Below, piece after piece: positions 25,441 to 34,940 of a stretch of 51,714 nucleotides of DNA (position 1 is the stretch's first letter; the number at the start of each line of letters is the position of its first letter). The DNA is from a bacterium (GTDB taxonomy: Bacteria > Armatimonadota > UBA5829): assembly GCA_021373255.1 (NCBI GenBank), contig JAJFTD010000168.1:1-51714 (forward strand), given 5' to 3'. The notes under the pieces were generated by a model, which had not been told where the DNA came from, did no database searches, and saw only the letters and a list, made by a program, of their open reading frames with translations. The position numbers were made by a program, and so were the translations under genes.

Positions 25441-25670
25441 TTATCCCGCAAAGTTTCTCGCTAGCATCCGTATGTTCTGCCAATCCAGAGAGAACAGCCT
25501 GGCCACGGTAATATCCACCGCTACCGGATCGTCTGCCGCCAAAATGTATCCCCACCAGAACGGCTTGCTAGACCCAAGTCTTGCAGGCGCACGATATCGG
25601 ATCTACGAAGTGAGTTTTTGCTTTGGGGCAGTTGATGAAGACATCGATGTGTTCAAGGACTTCCTTTCAA
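25441..25670 (-). pseudogene. DUF362 protein remnant
   Basis: Minus-strand fragments match DUF362. EVLEHIDVFINCPKAKTH (about 25665-25610) carries the conserved FINxPKxKTH block, then a stop interrupts it. Further on, in a frame ending at the TAA at 25443-25441, WWGYILAADDPVAVDITVARL matches the family's C-terminal DDPVAVD motif. The stretch between the two blocks is missing and frames are shifted, so the gene is dead. It directly precedes the lactate operon, which may have been read from its promoter. Confidence 0.7.
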
Positions 25671-25831
25671 CTGTCACTTTTGGTTTCTTACCCAGTAACA
25701 AGGCTTGCTCAGACACCAGCCTCTGCTCCATTACGTTCCAGGCACCACACCTACGCGAATGGCATTTTTCCGGCGACAGGTCCGCACGGCCTACCACAGC
25801 CAGTCGATTGCTGGTTCATTGATTAAGAAAC

Positions 25832-25880
25832 CACGGCTCTTGGTGGACTGTATCACAGCTACCAGGCGAAAGCTGCCTGA
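25832..25880 (+). pseudogene. 3' end of a DDE transposase
   Basis: The last codons LGGLYHSYQAKAA and TGA at 25878-25880 match the tail LGGLYHNYQAKAA of the transposase remnant at 39204-39953, in both protein and DNA. No integrase core is present upstream, so only the end of a former copy remains, on the same strand as the other remnant. Confidence 0.65.
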
Positions 25881-25930
25881 TATATTAGCGCAGAGACGGC
25901 TCACAGGGTACAACCGAAAAGTAACGCAAG

Positions 25931-25978
25931 CTATGGCAGCGCCGAATCACTGTATTGTTGACTTGGACGCTGCCATAG
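25931..25978 (-). terminator. Hairpin downstream of the GxGYxYP gene
   Basis: CTATGGCAGCG (25931-25941) pairs with CGCTGCCATAG (25968-25978) across 26 nt. It lies just beyond the stop of the minus-strand GxGYxYP gene; a T-rich stretch (TTACTTTTC) follows a few bases after the stem on that strand. Terminator is likely, though the loop is long. Confidence 0.5.
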
Positions 25979-26008
25979 ATTACTCAGATTGTTGCCTCAC
26001 AAGCTAGG

Positions 26009-29000
26009 CTAATTGTTCGGATGAGGTTTTTGCAAGGTACAGGGAGCTATCGAAGAGTTCGCACCGGCCTGCACCGTCGCGGCATTGATGTATCTCTCGG
26101 AATCGGACGTAGCCATCGTTCCATCGACATCCACCACCTGATTGACAGCAACGGTGGCATTGCTAACAACCTTGATGCCTGATATACGGTTAACATCTTC
26201 AATATAAAAGAATCCATTAAATACGGCGGTCACGACACTGCCGTAAACCTTGACACTGGTTCCATCGGGATGACTCTTAAGCGATGCAATATCATTACTC
26301 TCATGGGAGACTACGGTAACTCCGTCGCTTGATAAAGACCAAGATCCCATATTACCTGCATTGTCTTTAGCGCATATGCTGCAATACAGCGTTTTGCCAG
26401 CTGTCGCTATGACCGTCTTTGTCAAAGCATTACCCACATATCCACTGTAAATGTCACTACCGCCGGATGTAGTCCCTATCCGGCAGAAATAACCAGCCAC
26501 ACCACTGGTCGAATCAGTTGCGGCAGTCCAGTTGAACGTCACGGACGCGCCAGAATACATGCCGCTATCTGTGGGAGCGGCTGGAGTAGATGGAACAGAC
26601 ATATCAACAGCGATGCCATCGCTATTAGCGGACCATGCGCTCAAATGACCAGTATTGTTTATGGCCTGAATCCGGCAGTAATAGGTATGTCCGTCAGTGC
26701 CCGCGAGGGTTTTGTATAAGTAATTACCAAGGTAATCGTTGTATATGTCGCTGCCACCTGGAGTCGTACCGATCTGACAATAGTATCCTATCGCGTCGGG
26801 TACCGCGTCCCACGAAAACCTGATAGAAGTTGACGTAGTGTATGCGCCCGTATCGGCCGGAGCGGCTGGAGTCGCCGGACCGAACGCGTAATTATCGTCC
26901 GGATGCCAGAAAAACGTGCCGTTTGCATCTTCGACTAGATCGGGGGTGCCGTCACCGTCAGTATCAACCGTGGATGGATCGCTCACGACCTTAATCGGCT
27001 TTACCGATTCAAGATTGTATTGGTATCTGAACCATGTCACACCATCGCGAACAATATCACAGTACAGATCGTACGTGCCAACTGCGGCGGGTGCGGTCAG
27101 GCTGACTGTAAATGTCACGCTCTCGCCTGGAGAAACAGACCCGCTACCGGGTATGCTAAACCGGCCTCTGGAATCGTAGTCAGTATCACTCGGAGTTGCA
27201 CCGGATGACACCATTGCGCAGCCCAGGCGATATGATGAACTCTCAGACCATGTGTCCCAACCATCATTTCTGACCGTGACCTCGAAACTATACGTTTTGC
27301 CTGCCTGCATAAGCCTGGGAGCTGTGTCATTAACCCAGGTTTCCCTGTAATCGTTATTGCCTCCCGAATAGTAACGCAAGAGATAATAGAACGTATACGC
27401 GTCCAAGAATCGGTGATTCTTACCGGATGATGCATAACTGTCCACGATTGATTTGAGATTGCTTACCGTTGACGCCACAATGCGATCCCAGCGAAAATGA
27501 ACTCCTGTAGAATAGTTGGGAATACTACCGATGGAACAGATGGGCACGTTGTTTTTCAGCGTGGGAGTTGAAAAACCTATCGGTGAACATAAACCTATGC
27601 CATCTCCACTGAACTCGTTATAATATGCGCAGCACGCAGTAGTCATAGACGACGAGCCATTGAGTATCCAGCCGGTTATCGAGTAATCAAGTGCACGATA
27701 ATATTTCGAGCAATGCTTCTGCCAGAGAGGCATCCCACTCGGATAACCCGACGGACTCCTGGTTCCATACAATTGTGTAGGATTGACATATCCCGCGCCC
27801 GAATCCCAACCGAAAAAGAAGTCATGGTCAGTCTTGTTGCGGTACATATAATCGAATGCAACACATGCGCGGTCTATCGCGTTCGGATCGACGCCCCAAT
27901 TGCAATAGACGGAACTCTTATTAGCAGTGTCATTGTAGAAACCGCCTTCATTTGCCAGGCAATACATAACCCACGATACCTGATCGTAGTCGCCCATACC
28001 TATCATCACGTAATTTCCGCTTGGCACGCTGCCAGTGCTTGTTATCAGCCCGCGGGAAACCATGTCATTGTATGTGGGCGGTGGATTCTGCACATAGCGG
28101 CGCATATTGAACTCCGGCAGAAGTCCGGCATAAAATGACGCATTGGCGGTATAGTTTACGCCGGGCGCATCAGCTTCGCAATAACAATTGTAGGCAGTCA
28201 AAATTTTTATGAATTCCCACTCCGTATCGCCCGGCAAATGCGATCCTCCAAGAGTCCCTTCATTTGAGTATTTGTACTGCCAGTTTGGAAAGCCGCAGAC
28301 TTTAATCATCTCAGTCTGACCGGTTTGAGTATTACATGCGTCGAGAATAGCCTTGAATGTTGCAAGATCTGTTCCCTGAGGCTGCGATGTGTCATCGCCG
28401 GGTATCTCATCGCCCCAAGGAGAGAGCTCGAAACAGAAGCCCTTTCTCATTATGGCGTAATCCAGATTCTGAAGCTGGGTATGATTGCGATTTGCGATAT
28501 TCAGACCATAAAGATCCAGTGTGTAAAACAAAAGTTTAGGATCACACTTGCCGGTATTGATATAGTGCTCTTTTGCCCATATATAGGCATCACACTTGGC
28601 ACTGCCAGTGGATGCTGTAGTAGACTGGTATATTGTACCGGAACCGGTAAACTTGCCCGTAAGGTCATTCAGAACCGGTATTCTCAGCGTATTCACCAAG
28701 TATTTGTAAATAGTGGAAGTTGTATCTTTACGTATCGCAATTCCGCCATCGGCTCCTGCCACAGTGGCTGCGACCAGACTAGAGGATATCGCTCCGGTTG
28801 AAGTACCCGAATCAAACAAAATCAGACCATTGATATAACCGCGAAACATGGTAATCATCTGAGCGTAGGTTATCTCCCGCACCTCCCAGCCGTCGCAGAG
28901 CGCGCCGGGTTCCGTTATGCGCCTCAGCCAGTTGGTGTCATCGTTGATAAATGAGATGAATAATCTGGGAGCTTCACGGTTGACAAGACCCTGCATGCAC

Positions 29001-29182
29001 ACAGATACCAAGCGAATATCGAAGCATTGGGCTGCAGTTATACCCTCTGTATAGCGCAAATCCAGATGGTATATGACCGGCTTGTCAGCTCGCGCGGTGG
29101 ACACAAGTGCTATCGAACTCAAAGCAACAATCACAGCCATAAGACTTAAAATGCGAATGATGTAATGGTTACGTGATTTCAC
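26009..29182 (-). CDS. Secreted GxGYxYP-family protein with FN3 and OB-like modules
   Basis: The 1057-residue protein starts best at GTG 29182, behind GGAGGGG. It has a signal peptide (ILSLMAVIVALSSIALVSTARA). Residues about 35-600 form a GxGYxYP putative glycoside hydrolase region: VCMQGLVNREAPRLF, DTNWLRRI, MGDYDQVSW and WDSGAGYVNP, the family motif in slightly changed form (N for Y). Then come a CARDB-like domain (ETWVNDTAPRLMQAGKTYSFEV), a calcium-type loop DTDGDGTPDLVED, two FN3 repeats sharing FCRIGTTSGGSDIY, and a C-terminal OB-like domain (VKVYGSVVTAVFNGFFYIEDV). The last domain also occurs in the upstream gene product. Substrate is unknown. It is downstream of and cooriented with the multi-CBM protein. 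Confidence 0.75.
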   Translation of the reverse strand: MKSRNHYIIRILSLMAVIVALSSIALVSTARADKPVIYHLDLRYTEGITAAQCFDIRLVSVCMQGLVNREAPRLFISFINDDTNWLRRITEPGALCDGWEVREITYAQMITMFRGYINGLILFDSGTSTGAISSSLVAATVAGADGGIAIRKDTTSTIYKYLVNTLRIPVLNDLTGKFTGSGTIYQSTTASTGSAKCDAYIWAKEHYINTGKCDPKLLFYTLDLYGLNIANRNHTQLQNLDYAIMRKGFCFELSPWGDEIPGDDTSQPQGTDLATFKAILDACNTQTGQTEMIKVCGFPNWQYKYSNEGTLGGSHLPGDTEWEFIKILTAYNCYCEADAPGVNYTANASFYAGLLPEFNMRRYVQNPPPTYNDMVSRGLITSTGSVPSGNYVMIGMGDYDQVSWVMYCLANEGGFYNDTANKSSVYCNWGVDPNAIDRACVAFDYMYRNKTDHDFFFGWDSGAGYVNPTQLYGTRSPSGYPSGMPLWQKHCSKYYRALDYSITGWILNGSSSMTTACCAYYNEFSGDGIGLCSPIGFSTPTLKNNVPICSIGSIPNYSTGVHFRWDRIVASTVSNLKSIVDSYASSGKNHRFLDAYTFYYLLRYYSGGNNDYRETWVNDTAPRLMQAGKTYSFEVTVRNDGWDTWSESSSYRLGCAMVSSGATPSDTDYDSRGRFSIPGSGSVSPGESVTFTVSLTAPAAVGTYDLYCDIVRDGVTWFRYQYNLESVKPIKVVSDPSTVDTDGDGTPDLVEDANGTFFWHPDDNYAFGPATPAAPADTGAYTTSTSIRFSWDAVPDAIGYYCQIGTTPGGSDIYNDYLGNYLYKTLAGTDGHTYYCRIQAINNTGHLSAWSANSDGIAVDMSVPSTPAAPTDSGMYSGASVTFNWTAATDSTSGVAGYFCRIGTTSGGSDIYSGYVGNALTKTVIATAGKTLYCSICAKDNAGNMGSWSLSSDGVTVVSHESNDIASLKSHPDGTSVKVYGSVVTAVFNGFFYIEDVNRISGIKVVSNATVAVNQVVDVDGTMATSDSERYINAATVQAGANSSIAPCTLQKPHPNN

Positions 29183-29236
29183 GAATACCCCTCCAGACAC
29201 GGATACACGTCACAAAAGCATAAGCACTGCAAATGA

Positions 29237-29273
29237 GAATCTGCCGGGTCAGAAGAGCCGACCCGGCAGATTC
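29237..29273 (-). terminator. 14-bp perfect hairpin between the two giant genes
   Basis: GAATCTGCCGGGTC (29237-29250) pairs perfectly with 29260-29273 across a 9-nt loop. It lies after the stop of the 1407-residue gene and before the GxGYxYP gene. No strong T-run follows on the minus strand, so it may be a weak terminator or an RNA stabiliser separating the two messages. Confidence 0.5.
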
Positions 29274-29335
29274 TTGACACTCAGAAACTAAATCAGCGAA
29301 GCCGCTTAGCTTCCGATGTCCGGCCACCTCGCTTA

Positions 29336-32300
29336 CTATTCGAAGTTATAAACAGCCGTGCCGTCTACTGTTCCTACGCGCACATTGTCGAGATAACCAG
29401 TAACATTATCCCAATGCGGTGTGCAACCACCCATGAAGAACCTGAGTCCTCCGTTGGAAACAGAGGCGATCTTTGCATCAGGATAAACGGCAAGGTAATC
29501 AGCTATCGAGATAAACGGACCCGCATCGCTTGATCCGGCATATCCACTACCAGAATACCATCTGCCAACATTCAGCGCGTCAAATGCCACCCATTTGTTC
29601 AATGCGCAGCGACTATAGCCACAGGCACCAGTAAGACGATCATTCCATGGATCACATGTAATAATGTCCTCCACAGTGTCGAGAACGCCGTCCAGGTCGA
29701 GGCTGATTCTAGCACCAATACCTCTGGCTTCAGGATTCGCAATATCAAAGTAAGTCATGTAATTGCTTACCGATAGTTCGCTAAGGTCTACAAGTTTAAC
29801 GCCAGCATAAAGATTGGTCCTAAAGTTGATGACACTAGTGCTGCCATCGGCGGCATTTGTCATCAATACGGCCCCAGTGCCATAAGTGGAATCGGGAGCG
29901 GTTGCGAACGCAACTGTTCCAGTTCCTGAAGCAGTTTGACGTATCCAACTTGTATCGGCGGATGTAACATTCACTGTGTTCGTTACTGTATTGGCTACAT
30001 CCAGTGAATATTTGGGTCTGATCACGTTGATCTTTATTGTGCCGTCTGTAGCACGTCCCATAACGCCAGTCACTGCGACTGACTGGCCCACCGCTATTGC
30101 GCCGACTCTCTGCACATTAGAGGTGGAATTGTCCACGCGAATACCGACATTGACAGTGCCATCGCTGATGCCGCTGCCGTCGTCAATATAGAGATAGCTC
30201 TTATCATTGGCTACCGTAGTCACGTTGCCCCATATCTTTACGAGCAAGCTCTGAGCAAGAGACTCAGTGGCAGATTTATTAGCCATACCAAGGGCACCTA
30301 AAGGTTCGCCCGAGGTTACAGTCATATTGGATGCATCAATATAGCGCTCACCATTGCTATCGGTATTAATTGTTCCGGCAAGACCTGTTATGCGACTGCC
30401 TTCGCTTGCCGCAAAGCCGTGAAGAACCTTGATGCCATAAGCGCGATCCACATTCTCAACATAATAGCTTCCATCGCTGAATACAGTGGACGCTACTGTT
30501 GCAACAAGAGGTTCGGCTATTCTGACCAGTGTTCCATCCGTCATTCCCTTCGCATCTATGACGGTGTTAACATCAGTAGGTGCTGCGCATGAAGCATTGA
30601 AATTGTCCCAATAGACTTTGTTGCTTGGGTCTGAATAGAGTCCGATATACCCACCGGTCGTCTTCGTGCTATCAGTAATATCGAAGATTAAAGTATCGTT
30701 CATCCAGAGCTTATGTGAAGCGCCATGTACGCTCAGCTTGAATGTAACTTTACCACTCTCCGGGAAATCCGGCAGCAGATAATCAAGATCATAATCGCTT
30801 CCAACCTGAGGCCCGTTGCACCACAGCCTCACATGTCCGATATTCGACAACCATGGGAACCACTGGACAATATAACCATCGCCGCCATCTCTTATTGCAT
30901 CCTGCCTGTAAGCGATACCAACCCAGTCGGAGATTATAAAGTCGTCCATAGTCATATCCACTGACAAATCAAAGTCTGTGGGCCTGAAGCCACGTCCCAG
31001 ACACACACCATTGTTGACACTACCTGTCTCATCCAAGTACATCTGGTTGTTGAAGATGCTTGCATATCCGTTGCCGTTTTTGATCCAAGGCAACGCGTTG
31101 GAGTCTTCGGTGGTGCCCAGATTAGTGTTATCAACCCTGTAGAATGTATCATGGACGCTCCAAGACCGCTCAGTGGGCATCATGGCAAAATCTTTGCCGG
31201 TCAACGAAGCCCCACCGTCTGGAAGCGGGTCTATTGCCATTGCAGCGTAGCCATCTGCCGCAGCGTCTATAGTGAAAACACCCGGCACAGCAAACAGCGT
31301 ATATGCGCCATTCGTATTGGCGGTTGTAGTGGCTGAAGTCTCCTTTATGCTCACATCATCCACAAGTACGCTGCCAACACCTGCATATCGAATGGTCAAC
31401 TCTGATAATATGGCAGTAGCTGGAACAACAAATTCACCCGAATACTGAGCCCAGGCAGATGTGGGTGTGCAAGAGAAGCTCCACGTGGTGCATGCATTCG
31501 AGCTATCATATGAATCTACGGTCAATCCCGTCTGGGATGGGACCGCATCAGCGGAGCGCAGCCAGACACTCATTCGATAAGTGTGCCCGGCAATCAAACT
31601 ACCGAGGTTTTTATATTCCTGTCGAAGACCCACATCGTGAGCGGTTGAGGTGCGTGTAATCTGAACAGCTGCATCAGACCCGTTGTGTCCAGGGCTGACG
31701 ACAGCTGCGCTACCGCTGGAACCGTAGGTATAAAACGCCCACGAATCAAAGTAATTGTAACCTTCGTTGCTATAGGTCTTGCCGACTGTGCAGTCTTCAA
31801 AGCCAGGACTCGATATCAGGTTGCCATTGCAGAGAAGACTTTGCATTGAGATTGAAGCACCGGGTAACGGCTGTCCCGACAGCGAGTCTATCACCGAGCC
31901 GGAGATGCTGTTTGGAGTTATGTCTACAATACAGACATCATCAAATTCGGCGCTCCCAGCACTAACGACATGGAGTTGAGGAGATATCTCTATGGCATTA
32001 GCAGGAGCAGTAATCTCCATCGCATACTGAGTCCATTCCGAAGTCGGAATAGCGTTCAGGGTGTCCTGCGTACCAAGATAACCGGCATCGCTGAACCACG
32101 GAACAACCATACTGACTGTCTGCGTTGTCGACTCATCTGTCCGAGTCCAGAACGAGCATCGATATCTATGTCCTGCCGTCGCCGGAAGACGTCCATCAAC
32201 AAAATCCCTATCTATCCATGCATAACCACCGGTCGAGGTTCTTGTAAACTTCAAGGCCTTTCCGCTTCCATCATGCCCGGGAGTAACAGCACTCAGGCTC

Positions 32301-33559
32301 GCAACGGATCCCTCCGCGTTGATGAACCTCCACTCGTCCACAGTGTAAACACCCTCGGTCGACCATGTTGTTCCGGTTTGGAAATTCTCGAACCCCGGAT
32401 TCGGGATTACATTACTGCTCAAGGCAGACATTGCCTCAAGCGAAACATCGTCGACGTCTATGTTTCCAACATAATTACTGTCATCTTGGTTAAGTATGAA
32501 CTGAATTTGCGCATACGCGCAGTTAGCCGGTGCAGTATACACATAGGAATACTGAGTCCATTCAGGGGAAGTGTTGACTACCCGAACAAGAGTACTTTCG
32601 ATGTACAAGCTGCTGCTGTCAAACGATGCAACTTTACTCAATACCGGCGTGCCGGCACTTGATTTTGCCCAAAACATAAAACGATATGATTGGCCTGCCG
32701 TTACGCTAATATCGGGCTTATTGTTTAGTGCAACCCATCCGGTCGTCGTGCCCCTGGAGAAGTTCACGGCCTGGCCGGACCCGTCACGTCCGGGAGTAAT
32801 CAAGCTCAAACTGCCGTTAGCGCCAGTCCCATTTTGGAATATCCAGTAGTCGCTGACGGAAGTTGTTTCTTCGGCTGTCACGCTTGTGCCGGAAGGAATG
32901 GAGTCGAATCCTCCGTCGCTGCTCAAACTCAAATCAGTGGCCTTATCCACAAGGCAAAGGTCGGCTATATCCACGCTGCCGACAGTGTCGAGTTGAAGCT
33001 GAGGGTTCAGATTTGTCGTGTCATCAGGTGCCGTAAGCTCGACCGAATACTTGGCCCAGCTTGAAGTCAGTGTGAACGATTCTGCCCCCACATTGCCAAG
33101 GTACGCAGCACCATCGAATGCCGCAACTATTCCCGAGAGCGTTTGATCAGTTCCAGAATTTGTCTTTGCCCAAAAAGTGAAAACATACTTATGTTTCCCA
33201 ACAGCCGGAATACGCGAGTTATCCAGGTCAACAGTTACACTATTGTCTGTGCTGGTCCGGCTTAGAGTGATTGCCCTGCCGCTTCCATCGCGACCACCTG
33301 GGACAACAGTCAAACCTCCGGCAGTGCCACCCGGATTGACGAACCTCCAGTCACCGACAGCATAGGTATCAGCGGTAGTTGTTACGACAGTGCCGACAGG
33401 CATTGTCATAAACTTGGCATCTGGGATCAAGTTTCGAGTAGCCCCAAACAACGAGCCTACACAAAACAAAGTCAAGAAAAGACTTACTAAGAGCATCCCC
33501 AATATGTTCCGGCTGCTACCCAAACGGGCATTGCGCAGAACTCTGTTTACTTCTCTCAT
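29336..33559 (-). CDS. Giant secreted protein with four CBM-like repeats, LamG-like and OB-like domains
   Basis: The 1407-residue protein starts at ATG 33559, behind AAAGGAGAAC; an upstream in-frame start at 33589 is unsupported. It has a signal peptide (MLLVSLFLTLFCVGSLFGA). Four CBM_4/9-like modules follow, each opening like NLIPxPGFE and including a W and a PGxDGSGxAxxxxRTST strand (about 40-200, 205-375, 380-550, 565-745). The fourth interrupts a carboxypeptidase-regulatory-like domain whose halves are SGSVIDSLSGQPLPGASISM and NTNGAYTLFAVPGVFTIDA. Then a LamG/3-keto-glycoside hydrolase-like sandwich (DLSVDMTMDDF, YIGLYSDPSNKVYWDNF), two OB-like domains (YYVENVDRAYGIKVL, YLYIDDGSGI) and a C-terminal domain with cysteines. 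No catalytic motif was seen, so it is probably a carbohydrate-binding surface protein. Confidence 0.7.
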   Translation of the reverse strand: MREVNRVLRNARLGSSRNILGMLLVSLFLTLFCVGSLFGATRNLIPDAKFMTMPVGTVVTTTADTYAVGDWRFVNPGGTAGGLTVVPGGRDGSGRAITLSRTSTDNSVTVDLDNSRIPAVGKHKYVFTFWAKTNSGTDQTLSGIVAAFDGAAYLGNVGAESFTLTSSWAKYSVELTAPDDTTNLNPQLQLDTVGSVDIADLCLVDKATDLSLSSDGGFDSIPSGTSVTAEETTSVSDYWIFQNGTGANGSLSLITPGRDGSGQAVNFSRGTTTGWVALNNKPDISVTAGQSYRFMFWAKSSAGTPVLSKVASFDSSSLYIESTLVRVVNTSPEWTQYSYVYTAPANCAYAQIQFILNQDDSNYVGNIDVDDVSLEAMSALSSNVIPNPGFENFQTGTTWSTEGVYTVDEWRFINAEGSVASLSAVTPGHDGSGKALKFTRTSTGGYAWIDRDFVDGRLPATAGHRYRCSFWTRTDESTTQTVSMVVPWFSDAGYLGTQDTLNAIPTSEWTQYAMEITAPANAIEISPQLHVVSAGSAEFDDVCIVDITPNSISGSVIDSLSGQPLPGASISMQSLLCNGNLISSPGFEDCTVGKTYSNEGYNYFDSWAFYTYGSSGSAAVVSPGHNGSDAAVQITRTSTAHDVGLRQEYKNLGSLIAGHTYRMSVWLRSADAVPSQTGLTVDSYDSSNACTTWSFSCTPTSAWAQYSGEFVVPATAILSELTIRYAGVGSVLVDDVSIKETSATTTANTNGAYTLFAVPGVFTIDAAADGYAAMAIDPLPDGGASLTGKDFAMMPTERSWSVHDTFYRVDNTNLGTTEDSNALPWIKNGNGYASIFNNQMYLDETGSVNNGVCLGRGFRPTDFDLSVDMTMDDFIISDWVGIAYRQDAIRDGGDGYIVQWFPWLSNIGHVRLWCNGPQVGSDYDLDYLLPDFPESGKVTFKLSVHGASHKLWMNDTLIFDITDSTKTTGGYIGLYSDPSNKVYWDNFNASCAAPTDVNTVIDAKGMTDGTLVRIAEPLVATVASTVFSDGSYYVENVDRAYGIKVLHGFAASEGSRITGLAGTINTDSNGERYIDASNMTVTSGEPLGALGMANKSATESLAQSLLVKIWGNVTTVANDKSYLYIDDGSGISDGTVNVGIRVDNSTSNVQRVGAIAVGQSVAVTGVMGRATDGTIKINVIRPKYSLDVANTVTNTVNVTSADTSWIRQTASGTGTVAFATAPDSTYGTGAVLMTNAADGSTSVINFRTNLYAGVKLVDLSELSVSNYMTYFDIANPEARGIGARISLDLDGVLDTVEDIITCDPWNDRLTGACGYSRCALNKWVAFDALNVGRWYSGSGYAGSSDAGPFISIADYLAVYPDAKIASVSNGGLRFFMGGCTPHWDNVTGYLDNVRVGTVDGTAVYNFE

Positions 33560-33665
33560 TGTGTTCTCCTTTCGTTTTCCTATGGTCATGTTTTCTGCGT
33601 CAATCTGACTCTACTTTTAAATGCACCTCCTAATTAGATGATATTATGAGCCCATAATCTCAAGA

Positions 33666-34421
33666 CTAACGCGTACGGTCAAACACACCTTTTGTAATAT
33701 CGAAATTGCCGGTTTTTTCTATGTCTCCTCCGAAATACCAATTAGCGTCGTAGTTGCCGCCATTCATACCATCAGTGCGATATACGAAAATGCGACCCAC
33801 GTGGCCATCCAGAAATATCGCATTAAACTGTTTGCTGGGTCCATCATAAACAGTGACCAACTCGCAGGGATTCTTGTAGTTGCCATGCCAGGCTTCCTCA
33901 TAAAGCATGGAAACACGCGCAGGAAACGTTGCCTGAGACATACCTACCGGATGCTTATAGTAGCTTGCGTAATGCATCAGAGCATGTTTGAAGTAATAGC
34001 TTGAACAGGCCTTCTTCTGGACACTGCTATAGATATACTGAGTCCTGCATTTGAAAATATCGACGCTTTTGATATATCTCTTCAAAGGAAGAGCCATGCC
34101 TGCAAGAGTCTTGCCGTCGTTTCCTCTACATCTCTTTGCATACGCACTACGCCATGCATCCCCAATCGAGTTTGGAAGAGATACGGGCCCGTAATACTGA
34201 CTGGGACCCATAACCGAGGTTTGATCCGGAATATAGCCGTCATGGTCATTGGCATACAACATAAACGCCGTTGCGATCTGGTGCATATTGCTTTTGCATG
34301 ATGTCTCCTGCGCTTTTCTCTTTACCTTAATAAATACAGGAAACAAAATAGCCGCTAGAATAGCGATTATCGCTATCACAACGAGCAGTTCAATTAGTGT
34401 AAATCCTCGTTTTTTGAACAT
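33666..34421 (-). CDS. Type II secretion pseudopilin-like protein (DUF1559-type tail)
   Basis: The 251-residue protein begins MFKKRGFTLIELLVVIAIIAILAAILFPVF. The prepilin peptidase site lies after G6 and the E5 of the mature chain is present. The tail has the FLDGHVGRIFVYRTDG motif common in planctomycete/armatimonad prepilins. It would be cut by PilD-type peptidase and assemble in a pseudopilus or surface fibre. It precedes the two giant secreted proteins on the same strand with a 106-nt gap, perhaps cotranscribed. Many such genes occur per genome in those phyla, so a specific role in secretion of its neighbours is inference. A vanished AraC gene is divergent upstream. Confidence 0.85.
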   Translation of the reverse strand: MFKKRGFTLIELLVVIAIIAILAAILFPVFIKVKRKAQETSCKSNMHQIATAFMLYANDHDGYIPDQTSVMGPSQYYGPVSLPNSIGDAWRSAYAKRCRGNDGKTLAGMALPLKRYIKSVDIFKCRTQYIYSSVQKKACSSYYFKHALMHYASYYKHPVGMSQATFPARVSMLYEEAWHGNYKNPCELVTVYDGPSKQFNAIFLDGHVGRIFVYRTDGMNGGNYDANWYFGGDIEKTGNFDITKGVFDRTR

Positions 34422-34713
34422 TTTTCATCTCTCCTCATTCTCACGCAGATGATTGGTGATCTCAACATTCAATGCTGCAACCACAGCATTCACAAATGCG
34501 CTTCAATAGCATTGAGTCTCGTGTCAATCTCGAATTTGTACGGAACCGATAGCTGGGCAATGAAACCATTGGATAGTGCATACACTCTATGTTCTCACTG
34601 TGCCGGAAGCTATGTCGTCATAAGTTCAAGCCGTAACTTGATGTCTATATTTATTTCTTTACATCATTTCTATTTTGGCGAACTGCATTTGATTATATTC
34701 TGAGCTGCAATTG

Positions 34714-34766
34714 TATGATATAGTAGAATCGCGCATATATCTATAACTTATCGATTATATACTATG
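34714..34766 (+). promoter_or_regulatory. Conserved AraC upstream region, copy A
   Basis: The block TATGATATAGTAGAAT through TATATACTATG is shared with the region upstream of the gene at 38275 (TATGATATAGTGGAAT onward), with equal internal spacing. It could be a regulatory site recognised by AraC proteins or a conserved promoter. The retention opposite the pseudopilin gene suggests continued use as an operator by the surviving paralogue. Confidence 0.4.
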
Positions 34767-34823
34767 CAATTTCGCTCATTCAAAACAGCCTGCTATGCCT
34801 GTGCTTGTTTGAGATTCCAGTGA
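34764..34823 (+). pseudogene. Truncated AraC-family regulator start
   Basis: ATG at 34764 opens MQFRSFKTACYACACLRFQ and a TGA follows at 34821. The first codons and about 50 nt upstream match the start of the intact AraC gene at 38275 (MHIRSYEIA). TATGATATAGTRGAAT, a 34-nt spacer and TATATACTATGCA sit at the same spacing in both. The rest of the gene is not recognisable, so this is the leftover of a paralogue that was divergent from the pseudopilin gene. Confidence 0.6.
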
Positions 34824-34883
34824 AGTTGCAGGTTTGTAGCTCGGGACGTAGACGATTGAAATCTATAGGCCGCAAAATAATAA

Positions 34884-34920
34884 GGACTCAACCGGATTGG
34901 ATTATGATCCGGTTGAGTCC
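34884..34920 (-). terminator. Terminator of the ribokinase operon
   Basis: GGACTCAACCGGAT (34884-34897) pairs perfectly with 34907-34920 over a 9-nt loop, 20 nt after the ribokinase stop. On the minus strand the stem is followed by TTATTATTTTGC, a fair T-tract, so Rho-independent termination of the operon is well supported. Confidence 0.8.
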
Positions 34921-34940
34921 AAACAGATGCTGGCAGGGTA

